53,460 nucleotides of DNA from the NCBI GenBank assembly GCA_041908165.1, contig JAYRFV010000157.1, positions 1-53,460 of the forward strand, in the 5' to 3' direction. The first letter of the stretch is position 1. Each line of letters begins with the position of its first letter. The position numbers and the translations under genes were made by a program. Below, piece after piece: positions 1-8,243 of this stretch. The notes below the pieces were generated by a model, which was given only the letters and a program-made list of their open reading frames with translations, made no database searches and had not been told where the DNA came from. The DNA is from JACQZU01 sp041908165 (GTDB lineage Bacteria > Acidobacteriota > Holophagae > Holophagales > Holophagaceae).

Positions 1-618
1 CTGGCGCAGGAGATCAAGGACCCGCTGCTGGTGCAGATGGACGTGGGCTCGGACAGCCAGATCGTCATGGCCTTCGACAACATCCGCAAGCAGTGGGACC
101 GGATCGACTTCCTGGTGCACGCCGTGGCCTACGCGCCGCGCCACGCCCTCGACGGACGCTTCGTCGAGACCAGCCGGGAGGACTTCCGGGTGGCCCAGGA
201 CATCAGCGCCTACTCCCTCGCGGCGCTCTCCCGCGCCGCCCAGCCGCTGATGACCGACGGCGGCTCGATCGTGACCCTCAGCTACCTGGGCAGCGAGCGG
301 GTGGTGCCGCACTACAACGTCATGGGCGTCGCCAAGGCCTCGCTGGAGGCGAGCGTGCGCTACCTGGCCTACGACCTGGGCGAGTCCAACATCCGCGTCA
401 ACGCGGTCTCCGCGGGCCCGATCAAGACCCTCGCCGCCAGCGGCATCTCCGGCTTCGGCAGCATGCTCCGCTACCACCGCACCCGGGCGCCCCTGCAGAA
501 GGACGTCGAGATCGAGGAGGTGGCCGACGCCGCCGTGTTCCTCCTCAGCGGCATGGGCCGCGGCATCACCGGCCAGGTGATCTACGTGGACGGCGGCTAC
601 AACATCATGGCGGACTAA
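1..618 (+). CDS. fabI: Enoyl-[acyl-carrier-protein] reductase FabI, 3' part
   Basis: Catalyses the last reduction of each fatty-acid elongation cycle (trans-2-enoyl-ACP to acyl-ACP with NAD(P)H) in the cytoplasm. The frame is open from base 1, so the N-terminus with the nucleotide-binding glycine motif lies outside the window. The visible part carries the FabI hallmarks: SYLGSERVVPHYNVMG followed by AKASLEA, giving the Tyr-x6-Lys catalytic pair that separates FabI from ordinary YxxxK SDRs. RVNAVSAGPIKTLAASGI and a GQVIYVDGGYNIM tail follow. About 205 residues are visible of the usual ~260. The family assignment is secure; only the 5' end is missing. The next gene is convergent, 56 bp away, and no clear terminator hairpin with a T-run is visible in the gap. 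Confidence 0.96.
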   Translation: MAQEIKDPLLVQMDVGSDSQIVMAFDNIRKQWDRIDFLVHAVAYAPRHALDGRFVETSREDFRVAQDISAYSLAALSRAAQPLMTDGGSIVTLSYLGSERVVPHYNVMGVAKASLEASVRYLAYDLGESNIRVNAVSAGPIKTLAASGISGFGSMLRYHRTRAPLQKDVEIEEVADAAVFLLSGMGRGITGQVIYVDGGYNIMAD

Positions 619-674
619 GGTATCGCAAGGATCCCGCGCCCGGCAGTCCACCGCGTGCCGCAACCCGCGCCGGC

Positions 675-2162
675 CTACAGGTCCTTGATCCCGCCCTGCG
701 GCTTGGGCGGGGGCATCCGCTGCTTGAACCCCTCGAGTTCGTCCTGCTGGGCGCCCATGCTCGGGCGCGGCGGCGGTGGGGGCGGCGGCTTGCGGGGGTT
801 GGGCGGGGGGGGCGGGCTGGGATCCTTCACCAGGGTCTGCAGGTTGTGGGTGGCCTCGCGCTGGCCGGGCTGCTCAAGCAGCAGGCGTTCGAGCAGCGCC
901 TTGGCGTCCTCCGGCCGGCCGAGGTCGAGCTGGGCGCGGGCCGCCAGCAGCAGGGCGGGGGCGCGCCAGTCGGGGGCGGGGCGCGGCGCGCCGACGCCGG
1001 TGAGCGGCGCCAGCACGGCCAGGGCCCGCTCGGGCCGGCGGGACAGCAGGTCGATCCGGGCGGCCAGCAGCCGGTGGCTCGGGCGGGCCCCGGCCGGCTG
1101 CCAGCGGCGCGCCTCGCTGAGCCTGCCCTCGGCGAGGGCCAGCTGGGCGAGCCAGGCCTTGACGTCCTGCGGCAGCGGGAGCTCCGCCCTCAGGGTGGCT
1201 GCCGGCACCAGCAGGAGCAGGCCCAGGATCGGCCGCCAGCGCAGCATCGGCCGGCCGGCCGAGAGCAGCCACAGGAACAGGCCGGCGAGGGCCACCCAGG
1301 CGCCCCACTCCGGGCGGGCCGGCTGCAGGGAGCGCGCGGCGGGCAGCGGCTCCTTGCCATTGGCGAGCCTGGAGAGCAGTGCTCCGAGGTCTTCCTTGGG
1401 GTCCAGCAGCCGGCCGCCGCTGGCCTCCGCCAGGGATTTCAGCAGATCCGGCCGGGCCTGGCTCAGCGGCGGCTCCTGGCCCGGTTCCGGCAGGCCGGGT
1501 ACCGGCTGCGCGGTATCCGAGCCGAAGGCCAGCGCATAGAGTGGCACCTTGGCCTCCTTCAGGGCCGCGCCGGCCCGCGCCAGGGCCGCGTCGGCGGTCT
1601 CCCAGGTCTCCTCGCCGTCGCCCAGCAGCAGGATCACCGCCGGCAGCCTCGGCTCCACCTGCGACAGCACCTGCGGCAGGCCGCGGCCCAGGCTGGTGCC
1701 GGGGGAGCCGATCCCGCCCGGGCTCACCGCGCGCAGCGCCTCGCGCAGCAGGATGCGGTCCTCGCCCGGCGGCAGCAGGGGGATGTCGTCGCCGGTGAGC
1801 AGGTCCACGGCGAAGCGCAGGCCGGGCCGGGGCCGGGCCCAGAGCCCGTCGAGCCGCCCCAGGGCGGCGGCCCAGCGGGTCCGCCCCTGGCAGTCGGCCA
1901 CGGTCATGGAACGGCTGGCGTCCACCACCACGTGCACGGTGAGGCGGGGCACTTCCGGGGACCCCCAGCGGGGTCCGGCCAGGCCCAGGCCGAGCCCGGC
2001 CAGCACCAGCGCCATCCCCAGGCCGAGCCGGAGCGGCGACTGCCCCACCACCCGCACCCCCAGCCCCGGCCGCAGCTGCGCCCAGCCGGCGGCGAGAAGC
2101 ACGAGCACGGCGAGCCCGGCGGCGGGCCCGAGGAATTCCGGGTGGGAGAAGGCTGGGCTCAT
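675..2162 (-). CDS. BatB-BatC-like fusion: VWA domain plus TPR protein
   Basis: Inner-membrane von Willebrand A protein of the Bat (aerotolerance) type, 495 residues. Membrane segments near residues 12-30 and 40-60 precede a VWA domain with the MIDAS motif VVVDASRSM, a metal-binding Thr in GSPGTSLGRG and Asp in LLLGDGEE. After the VWA, a segment around GAWVALAGLFLWLL is followed by a second signal-like stretch ending ATLRAE. A TPR-like helical region comes next, then a proline-rich tail (PPPPPNPRKPPPPPPP). The internal signal-like segment suggests fusion of a BatB gene with a BatC-type TPR gene. The ATG at 2162 overlaps the upstream stop by 4 bp (ATGA), which fixes the start and implies translational coupling. 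It is the last gene of the operon starting at 4664. Its substrate is unknown. Confidence 0.85.
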   Translation of the reverse strand: MSPAFSHPEFLGPAAGLAVLVLLAAGWAQLRPGLGVRVVGQSPLRLGLGMALVLAGLGLGLAGPRWGSPEVPRLTVHVVVDASRSMTVADCQGRTRWAAALGRLDGLWARPRPGLRFAVDLLTGDDIPLLPPGEDRILLREALRAVSPGGIGSPGTSLGRGLPQVLSQVEPRLPAVILLLGDGEETWETADAALARAGAALKEAKVPLYALAFGSDTAQPVPGLPEPGQEPPLSQARPDLLKSLAEASGGRLLDPKEDLGALLSRLANGKEPLPAARSLQPARPEWGAWVALAGLFLWLLSAGRPMLRWRPILGLLLLVPAATLRAELPLPQDVKAWLAQLALAEGRLSEARRWQPAGARPSHRLLAARIDLLSRRPERALAVLAPLTGVGAPRPAPDWRAPALLLAARAQLDLGRPEDAKALLERLLLEQPGQREATHNLQTLVKDPSPPPPPNPRKPPPPPPPRPSMGAQQDELEGFKQRMPPPKPQGGIKDL

Positions 2163-3118
2163 GGCGCCGTCATCCAGGACGGCCGGGGCCTGCCGCGCTT
2201 GCGCGCGAGGTCCACGGCCAGCGGCAGGGCCAGCAGGAGCGCCCCGGCCAGCAGCCACTGGGCCAGCGGTTCGCCCTCCGAGGGCGGGTCCACCGGCAGG
2301 GCGGTCTTCTCGAGCCGGTCGATGGCGGCCAGGCTGCGCTCCAGGCTGGCAGGGTCGTCGGCGGAGAGCGCCTCGCCACCCGTGGCCTGGGCGATGTGCG
2401 CGAGGGAGACCGGGTCGGTGTCGACCTTCAGCCAGGCGCGGCCACCGCCCTCGAGCGGGTACAGGCTTTCGGCGCCGGGCTTGCCCAGCAGCACGGTGTG
2501 GATGCGGATGCCGCTCTGGCGGGCCTCCTGGGCGGCCTCCATGGGCAGCACCCGGCCGCGGTTCTGGGCGCCGTCGGTGAGCAGCAGGATCACCCGGCTG
2601 CGGGCCGGGCTATCGGCCAGCCGGCGCACCGCGGTCATCAGGCCGGAGCCGATCGCGGTGCCGTCGTCGCGGCTCTCCAGCTGCAGCCGGTTGAGCGTTC
2701 CCCACAGCCGCGCGTGGTCGGCGCTGAGTGGGCTGAGGGTGACCGGGTGGGCGCTGAACAGGACCAGCGCGAAGCGGTCGTTGCCGCGGTGCAGGATGAA
2801 GGTCTTCAGCAGCCGGCGGGCCGCGTCCCAGCGGCTCTCCCTGCCGTCGTCGAGGGCGCGCATGGAGCTGCTGCCGTCGAGCACCACCGCGAAATCCACC
2901 ACCGGGGCGCGGCCCTTCACGGTGCGCCGGAGCTCCGGTCCGGCGGCGGCGAGCCCCAGCAGCGCCAGCAGCGCCGCGGGCAGCGCCCGGGCCGCCAGGC
3001 GGGCCAGGCGGCCGGTCGGGCGCGGACCGGGGATGCCCCAGCGGTAGGGGGCCCGCCAGGCCAGCCATAGGCCGGGAACCAGCAGCAGGAGCAGGAACGG
3101 GTGGCGCAGCTCGATCAC
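2159..3118 (-). CDS. BatA-like VWA-domain membrane protein
   Basis: VWA protein of the BatA type, 319 residues. N-terminal hydrophobic segments (MIELRHPFLLLLLVPGLWLA and around ALPAALLALLGLAAAG) precede a VWA domain with an intact MIDAS: VVLDGSSSM, Thr in RDDGTAIGSG, Asp in LLLTDGAQNRG. A C-terminal membrane segment near AQWLLAGALLLALPLAVDL closes the protein. Such proteins probably act as metal-dependent adhesion scaffolds facing the periplasm. The GTG start at 3118 overlaps the upstream stop (GTGA), and its own stop overlaps the next start (ATGA). Longer in-frame starts exist upstream but would run through the preceding gene, so they were rejected. Confidence 0.88.
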   Translation of the reverse strand: MIELRHPFLLLLLVPGLWLAWRAPYRWGIPGPRPTGRLARLAARALPAALLALLGLAAAGPELRRTVKGRAPVVDFAVVLDGSSSMRALDDGRESRWDAARRLLKTFILHRGNDRFALVLFSAHPVTLSPLSADHARLWGTLNRLQLESRDDGTAIGSGLMTAVRRLADSPARSRVILLLTDGAQNRGRVLPMEAAQEARQSGIRIHTVLLGKPGAESLYPLEGGGRAWLKVDTDPVSLAHIAQATGGEALSADDPASLERSLAAIDRLEKTALPVDPPSEGEPLAQWLLAGALLLALPLAVDLARKRGRPRPSWMTAP

Positions 3119-3903
3119 GGCGTCCCCTTCCGCGGGTGCTCCAGGCTCCGCAGCAGGCCCTCCAGGGGCGGGAAGGGGGGGGCGAGGGCGGAGAAGCGCG
3201 CCGCGTCGAGGCTCGCGGCCCAGCGGTCCCAGGGCTCGAGCTTCCGGTGGTGCAGCTCCTGCGCGCCCCAGCTGCGGGCCGGCTCGCCGAAATGCCGGGC
3301 CAGCAGCTCGCGGCCAGCGGCGTGGGCGTCGTCCAGGTCGGCCCGGTTCCGGCTGCGCGGCGGCCAGGCTCGGGTGAAGGCACGCAGCGCGTGGCGGCGC
3401 CTCCGGCCCGCCGATCCTCGGCGCCAGCGGTCCAGCAGCAGCCAGGCCAGGGCGGCCAGGGGGACCAGCAGCAGGGATGCCCAGGCCCAGGGGAAGGGCA
3501 GCTCCGGCAGCTCGTCCTGGGACCCGCCGCCCAGCCCCATCCACGGGCCCCCGAAGGGCACCGTGCGCGGCGCGGACAGCCGGAGCTCCGGGCTCTTCCG
3601 TCCATCGCCCAGGTCCATGGCCGGGACCACGGAGGTGCCCGGGCCCAGCGGAAGCACCTGGATCCGCCAGCCCCGGCCGTCCGCGGCGGGATCGACGCCG
3701 CGCAGGCGGAGCGCGCCGATGCGCTCCTCCAGCGGCGGCCGGAGCAGCGGCGGCTTGGCCGGGTCGGTCTCGGCCAGGTGCAGCACCGCCATCTCCCCCA
3801 CCGCCACCGCGGCAGGCGCCTTCCACTGGACCTCGGCCTGCAGCGAGGCCGCCAGCAGGCCCAGGATGGCGCTGCGGAGGAGCGGCCGCGGCCCGCGGCT
3901 CAC
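3115..3903 (-). CDS. Signal-peptide, single-TM protein of the Bat operon (BatD/DUF4381-like position)
   Basis: 262 residues. It begins with a signal peptide (MSRGPRPLLRSAILGLLAAS then LQA), followed by a ~120-residue extracytoplasmic region. One membrane helix follows around FPWAWASLLLVPLAALAWLL, then an Arg-rich cytoplasmic stop-transfer and a helical C-terminal domain. The layout and operon position resemble BatD or DUF4381 proteins found between DUF58 and VWA genes, but the sequence is too divergent for me to name the family with certainty. The GTG start at 3903 overlaps the stop of the DUF58 gene (GTGA). It probably forms a membrane complex with the two VWA proteins encoded downstream. 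Confidence 0.75.
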   Translation of the reverse strand: MSRGPRPLLRSAILGLLAASLQAEVQWKAPAAVAVGEMAVLHLAETDPAKPPLLRPPLEERIGALRLRGVDPAADGRGWRIQVLPLGPGTSVVPAMDLGDGRKSPELRLSAPRTVPFGGPWMGLGGGSQDELPELPFPWAWASLLLVPLAALAWLLLDRWRRGSAGRRRRHALRAFTRAWPPRSRNRADLDDAHAAGRELLARHFGEPARSWGAQELHHRKLEPWDRWAASLDAARFSALAPPFPPLEGLLRSLEHPRKGTP

Positions 3904-4664
3904 GCCCCGCCCCCCTTCAACCAGGCGCCGAGCTTCACCACCGGGTCCTCGAGGATGTTCCAGGTCTGCCGTTCCACCGTCGGCGGGAAGGCCGGGTCCG
4001 GCCAGTTGGCCTGGCGGCGGTGGGCCGGGTGTTCCGGCCGGAACCAGACCACGCGATGGCGGGCGGCGATCGGCTTGAGCAGCTCGCCCAGGCCGCGCAG
4101 GCCGGCGCCGTTGCTGAGGATCCACAGGCGGTGGCCCTTGCCGTGCTCGCCCCAGTGGCCCATGGCCTCGCGCCAGCCTTCGGGGTTGGGCAGGGAGGGC
4201 CCCCGCTCCGCCAGGCGCTCCAGGATCCTCAGGCCGTGGATCCGGCCGCGCTTGGGGAACAACCGCAGCGGCGGGGTGCGGCCGTCTCCGGGCACCAGCA
4301 GGCCGAGGCGGTCGCCGCCGGCGCTCACCGTGGCCATGGCCGCGCCGCACAGCTCCAGGGCCCAGCGCAGCGGGCTGACCGGGTCGCCCAGGAACATCGA
4401 TGGCGAGGGGTCCACCACCAGCCACAGGATCAGTTCGCGGCTCGACTCGAAGCGCTTGATGATCGGCTCCCCGGTGCGCGCCGTCAGGGGCCAGTTGATC
4501 GCCCGCGGATCGTCGCCGGGCACGTAGGGCCGGTTCTCGACGAAGGTGAGGCCCGACCCCTTGAGCTTGGAGGGGTGCAGCCCCTCGGTGCCGCCGGTCA
4601 GCACCCGCCTCAGGCGCAGCGGAAGGCGGCGCAGGCGCGCAAGGAATCGGGGCGGCAGGGGCAT
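3900..4664 (-). CDS. DUF58 domain-containing protein
   Basis: 254 residues from the ATG at 4664 (MPLPPRFLARLRRLP). It shows the DUF58 core: GSGLTFVENRPYVPGDDPRA, then INW...ARTGEPIIKRFE, then a VWA-like strand LWLVVDPSPSMF. These proteins are standard partners of MoxR ATPases and Bat VWA proteins. A longer in-frame start at 4781 would reach into the neighbouring epimerase gene and adds unrelated sequence, so 4664 is preferred. It is the first gene of the four-gene operon running to 675. The epimerase gene ends 57 bp upstream. The MoxR AAA+ ATPase that normally precedes DUF58 is absent from the adjacent DNA. Confidence 0.88.
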   Translation of the reverse strand: MPLPPRFLARLRRLPLRLRRVLTGGTEGLHPSKLKGSGLTFVENRPYVPGDDPRAINWPLTARTGEPIIKRFESSRELILWLVVDPSPSMFLGDPVSPLRWALELCGAAMATVSAGGDRLGLLVPGDGRTPPLRLFPKRGRIHGLRILERLAERGPSLPNPEGWREAMGHWGEHGKGHRLWILSNGAGLRGLGELLKPIAARHRVVWFRPEHPAHRRQANWPDPAFPPTVERQTWNILEDPVVKLGAWLKGGGA

Positions 4665-4720
4665 GCGGGAACAGTGTGCCCCGGTCGCCCAGTTCGGGCC
4701 AGCGTGTACGCCGATAGAAC

Positions 4721-5695
4721 CTAAGGCATAGGAGGCATTGCGCCCTGACAATACAATTCCTGCATTCGCAGGTGTGTGCACTGCATCCCCTGCAATAGCC
4801 CGACTGGGCGCTCGGGAGCGAGGTCGGGCCAGACTGTCGAGCGGAAGTGCAACCGGCGCGGTTGCAACAGTGTCGTGGGTGCGGAAGCACAGATGACCCG
4901 CAGGTGTCCCCGGGTCATCCGGTTAAAAATCCCAAGAAGGCCGCTGATCGAGGTCGCTCTTCCGGAGTGGAAGATTTTGACCACGTTCTCACGCCCGCGT
5001 AATCCCAATCGGCCCAATCCAAGCACAAGCCCTCTAGCGCAGTCTTGCGCGAACAAGTAATCGCGTTGGCTATCCAGAGGGACGTAGATCCGCAAAGGCT
5101 TCCGGTGGTAGAAGCTCCGTGAGAGCTGGGTGATGAGCCCCTGAGGCTTGTCCATCCGCTGTCCCGGTCCGAACAAGTTTGAGATCCGAGCCACTAGGCA
5201 GGAAACCCCCTGCGTGCTCGCGGCGAAGGCTTGCACCATGGCCTCCTGGCGCAGTTTCGACCGACCATATTCGCTGACTGGGAGGCAGGGTGAACTCTCA
5301 GTCAGGGGCAGGTCCGGGCTGTTCCCGTAGACTCCACCTGCGGAACTGGCGAGGACCACCGCACCTCGGGTTGAGCCTAACACTCTTTCCAACGCGGCAA
5401 GGGTTCGCGCCAGGTGGACACACTCCAGTTCCAGGTCTTGGCTGCAGGTGCCAACCACGCCCGCCCCTGCACACCAAAAGACGGTCCAGGGCACCCCGCG
5501 CGCTCGGACCTCCTGTCCGAACGCCTCCACCAGGTTTTCCAGAGCTGCTGGGCCCAGGGTCGGGTCCTGCCAGGGAATTCCAGTGGGCCCCGGCCGCCAC
5601 ACAATGGGAGCAGCAGCGTCGGCCGAGAGCGCCGCGAGCAGGTGCCGGCCCAGCAGGCCACCCCCGCCGACTACCCAGGCCATGGATTGGCTCAT
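4721..5695 (-). CDS. NAD-dependent epimerase/dehydratase (extended SDR)
   Basis: 324 residues. The Rossmann nucleotide-binding loop is VVGGGGLLGRHLL near the N-terminus. The catalytic Ser lies in VLASSAGGVYG and the YxxxK pair in EYGRSK, as in UDP-glucose 4-epimerase and dTDP-sugar reductases. It probably interconverts or reduces a nucleotide sugar for the cassette it sits in; the exact substrate cannot be read from sequence. It is the last gene of the seven-gene operon. Its ATG at 5695 overlaps the stop of the preceding glycosyltransferase (ATGA). Codon use is less GC-rich than in the Bat operon that follows. Confidence 0.87.
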   Translation of the reverse strand: MSQSMAWVVGGGGLLGRHLLAALSADAAAPIVWRPGPTGIPWQDPTLGPAALENLVEAFGQEVRARGVPWTVFWCAGAGVVGTCSQDLELECVHLARTLAALERVLGSTRGAVVLASSAGGVYGNSPDLPLTESSPCLPVSEYGRSKLRQEAMVQAFAASTQGVSCLVARISNLFGPGQRMDKPQGLITQLSRSFYHRKPLRIYVPLDSQRDYLFAQDCARGLVLGLGRLGLRGRENVVKIFHSGRATSISGLLGIFNRMTRGHLRVICASAPTTLLQPRRLHFRSTVWPDLAPERPVGLLQGMQCTHLRMQELYCQGAMPPMP

Positions 5696-6753
5696 CGGCT
5701 AGGCCGGTGCGCCTCCGGTGGGCGAGACACCAAGAGGTAAAGTGGTTTTCCCATCGCCATGGTGAGGGCCAGTGCCAGGTATTCCGCAATGACGCCAAGG
5801 GAGAACAAGATCATGCCCGAGAAAAGAGAAACAGCGATGATGAGGGAGGTCCAGCCCTGGATAGGCACCCGGTGCGCAATTTTGGCGTAGAGCACCCACG
5901 CGGAGATTCCGAGAGCGGAGAGGATGGATAGGCTACCCAGGAGGGCAATGATCCTCAGAGGCCGGGTGCCTACCGTGAGGACCATGCGCCAGAGGTGGGA
6001 AAGCAACCGGCTGAAGGAGTAGCCTGACGGACGACCGCACTCCTGCCGGAGGACGACAGGGCAATGGCCGGTCCGACCCACCACCCAAGTGAGCGCGATG
6101 TCCAGGTAGACGCCGGGGCCACAATAGGCAGCCAAGCTCCGGGCCACTTCACCGTGGATCAACCGGAAACTAGAAAATCCCCGCAGATCCTGGTTTCCGA
6201 GCAGCAAGCTGGCGATGCCGTGGGCGAGTCGGCTGGATAGGTTTCGCCAGAATGCGTGCGGAGGGAGATTTCTGCCACGCCCATACACCAACTGGCAATT
6301 CTGCTCTAGTGCGACATCGAGCATCCCGGCGATGGCCGCGGGATCGTGCTGGGCGTCCTCGTCCATGGTCACGATCCAGTCCCCGGTGGAACTGGCCATG
6401 CCAGCAAGGGTGGCCGGGTGCTGACCGTAGTTTCGGGCGAGCCAGAGGTTTCGGATCGGAGGGTGGGCCTGGGCAAGTTCTTGCATGACCTTCGCCGATC
6501 CATCAATCGCACCGTCATGGACCAGAATCACCTCTGCAATTCGGAAAGGGCAGCCACCAGGAGATACCGCACCGGCACACAGGGGCGTCAACTCGGCGAG
6601 CAGCATTGGCAGTGTCCGCTCTCCCTGGTACACCGGGACGACCACGGAAAGCTCGAGGGTGGTAGCCTCTTGGATGGTCGCTTCAATCGGAGTCAACATC
6701 GGGATCCGGGTTCCTGCTTGGGGAGCGGTTGGGTTTGGTTGGCGAGAAGTCAA
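5692..6753 (-). CDS. GtrB-like glycosyltransferase family 2, polyprenyl-phosphate sugar synthase type
   Basis: A GT2 catalytic domain (SVVVPVYQGERTLP; DxD in TMDEDAQHDP) is followed by two C-terminal membrane helices (around IIALLGSLSILSALG and LIIAVSLFSGMILFSLG). This is the architecture of GtrB, ArnC and dolichol-phosphate-mannose synthases, which load a sugar onto undecaprenyl phosphate at the inner membrane. The usual DDGS motif reads VHDGAIDGS, so the first Asp is His and the Ser is Ala. The start is uncertain. The TTG at 6753 gives a TTGA overlap with the upstream stop, matching the coupling style of this operon; an ATG at 6699 is the alternative and keeps the whole GT domain. A GtrA flippase is encoded three genes upstream. 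Confidence 0.86.
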   Translation of the reverse strand: MTSRQPNPTAPQAGTRIPMLTPIEATIQEATTLELSVVVPVYQGERTLPMLLAELTPLCAGAVSPGGCPFRIAEVILVHDGAIDGSAKVMQELAQAHPPIRNLWLARNYGQHPATLAGMASSTGDWIVTMDEDAQHDPAAIAGMLDVALEQNCQLVYGRGRNLPPHAFWRNLSSRLAHGIASLLLGNQDLRGFSSFRLIHGEVARSLAAYCGPGVYLDIALTWVVGRTGHCPVVLRQECGRPSGYSFSRLLSHLWRMVLTVGTRPLRIIALLGSLSILSALGISAWVLYAKIAHRVPIQGWTSLIIAVSLFSGMILFSLGVIAEYLALALTMAMGKPLYLLVSRPPEAHRPSR

Positions 6754-7385
6754 GTTTCGCGCGTTGGTTCGAACTGGAGGTAAGCGGCCCGCAATTCACC
6801 GTCCCAGGGGATGGCCAGGTTGTGCAATTGCAGCAGGAACCGGAGTGCGAGTCCAAGCGGCCGAGGCGGCAAGGCCGCCAAGTATGCCCGCCGGTCGATG
6901 AATTGAAGTACCCCCGTGTCCTCGGCCTTGCCGCAGAGCCAGATGTGGATTGCGTCATTGTTGCGAATAAAGGAATCCACTCCGGCGAAAGGAACCTCCA
7001 CATAGCCAGCCTTGGCGATCCGCGAGAACTCCCGACAAGTCTGCACGGGATCGTTGAGGTGTTCCAGGACGTGGCTGCAAATCAGGTAGTCGAAGGACTG
7101 ATCCTCGAAAGGGTAAGGGAATCGGTTGAGGTCAATGTCATGGAAGATCCTGCGTTTGTCATGGACGGTTACCTCCAGACCGCCGCGCTGTATGTCATCC
7201 GTCCTAAGGGAATCCACAAGCACATTGGCATACCGGTTGGGAAAGTGCCCGCAACCGAAATCCGCGATCCGTACCGCCCCGGCGGGCAAATGCCGGGCGA
7301 TGATGCGGTTGCGGTGCGCCGTCAGAATGCTCTGCATCAGCAGGAAAGGAAGGTGCTTGAGAAGAGAGATCGGGCCGCCGTCCAT
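6750..7385 (-). CDS. Class I SAM-dependent methyltransferase
   Basis: 211 residues with SAM-binding motif I IADFGCGHFPNRYANV and the post-motif FDYLICSHVLEHLNDP typical of Methyltransf_11-like enzymes. Within a sugar cassette it probably methylates a sugar or a lipid-linked glycan, but the target is not known. The ATG at 7385 directly follows the preceding stop and has a strong ribosome binding site (GGAGGAATTCCTAA before ATG). Its own stop overlaps the TTG of the next gene. Codon use is of the island type. Confidence 0.85.
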   Translation of the reverse strand: MDGGPISLLKHLPFLLMQSILTAHRNRIIARHLPAGAVRIADFGCGHFPNRYANVLVDSLRTDDIQRGGLEVTVHDKRRIFHDIDLNRFPYPFEDQSFDYLICSHVLEHLNDPVQTCREFSRIAKAGYVEVPFAGVDSFIRNNDAIHIWLCGKAEDTGVLQFIDRRAYLAALPPRPLGLALRFLLQLHNLAIPWDGELRAAYLQFEPTRET

Positions 7386-8243
7386 TTAGGAATTCCTCCG
7401 GAGCAGGTAAACCGAGGTGGACTGCGGGAACAGTGTGCTGAGTACGGCACCCAGAGGGGTCATTGCAAGAAAGAGCAGGTTGCGATGGCGTCCGGTCAGG
7501 GTTGCCACCAAACTTGCGGACCATGTATTTGGAAACACTGCAGTGCGGTGCCGAACCACTTCGAACCCAGCGGTTGCAGCGAGGCGCGTAAGATTGCTGC
7601 CGGCCGGGAAACTGATGTGCCGAGGGGGGTCCAGTCCATGCCAGCGCCGTCCGAAGAGTCGTGCTTCGAAACAGTCAAGGTTTGGAACCGCAATGTGAAG
7701 GCGTCCCCCTGGGCGGACCACCCGGCGCCAACTGGCGAAGGTTCCGCGCAGGTCGGTGAGGTGCTCCAGAACGAAGTGGGCCGTTAGGATGTCCACTGAT
7801 TCGTCCTGAACCGTGGATGGATCGAGGCAATGAACGGTCTCGATCCCAAGCCTTGCCGCGACGCTGGCCGCTTGCCCGGGTGCGTCCTCGAGCCCAATCC
7901 TGCGGCCTACCCGATCCTTGATGGAAGCAAGGAACTCACCGTCGCCGCATCCAAAGTCCAGCAATGTTGCGGAGGCATCCTCTTGTTTCGGACGGTAGTA
8001 GACGCCGTGGATAAGCACCTGTCGTGCCAGTCGGATCAAATCTCCGCGTGGCGTGTGCATTGGGTAGTCCGTGGGATAAAAGGGCCTAGTGTCCCGAGGG
8101 ACTGGGTGCTGTTGGACCAAGCCACAATCCATGCAGCAGACGAAGTCGACCACCCAGGGTGTGCCCAAGTACAAATCCTGGCAGCCGGTGAGCCGGGGCG
8201 CCAGCTCGGAACCTCCACAGATCAGGCAGCCTTCGGCGTTCAA
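7386..8243 (-). CDS. Zinc-ribbon class I SAM methyltransferase
   Basis: 285 residues from a TTG at 8243 that overlaps the GtrA stop (TTGA). The N-terminus has two CxxC pairs (CLICGG and CMDCGL) forming a zinc ribbon. A methyltransferase fold follows, with motif I LLDFGCGDGEFLASI and ILTAHFVLEHLTD. Enzymes of this build are common in polysaccharide clusters, where they C- or O-methylate nucleotide sugars. An ATG at 8324 would extend the protein through the GtrA gene with unrelated sequence, so it was rejected. Together with the neighbouring methyltransferase it suggests a heavily methylated glycan product. Confidence 0.83.
   Translation of the reverse strand: MNAEGCLICGGSELAPRLTGCQDLYLGTPWVVDFVCCMDCGLVQQHPVPRDTRPFYPTDYPMHTPRGDLIRLARQVLIHGVYYRPKQEDASATLLDFGCGDGEFLASIKDRVGRRIGLEDAPGQAASVAARLGIETVHCLDPSTVQDESVDILTAHFVLEHLTDLRGTFASWRRVVRPGGRLHIAVPNLDCFEARLFGRRWHGLDPPRHISFPAGSNLTRLAATAGFEVVRHRTAVFPNTWSASLVATLTGRHRNLLFLAMTPLGAVLSTLFPQSTSVYLLRRNS

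Noticed and set aside
93..3047. Very long plus-strand frame (984 codons) opposite the Bat operon
   Set aside because: Low-complexity Gly/Arg/Pro/Gln-rich translation with no motif, antisense to well-supported VWA genes. Typical open antisense frame of GC-rich DNA.
4665..4720. Remnant of moxR or of the missing YbhN C-terminus between the epimerase and DUF58 genes
   Set aside because: Only 56 bp, with no sequence resembling either protein.
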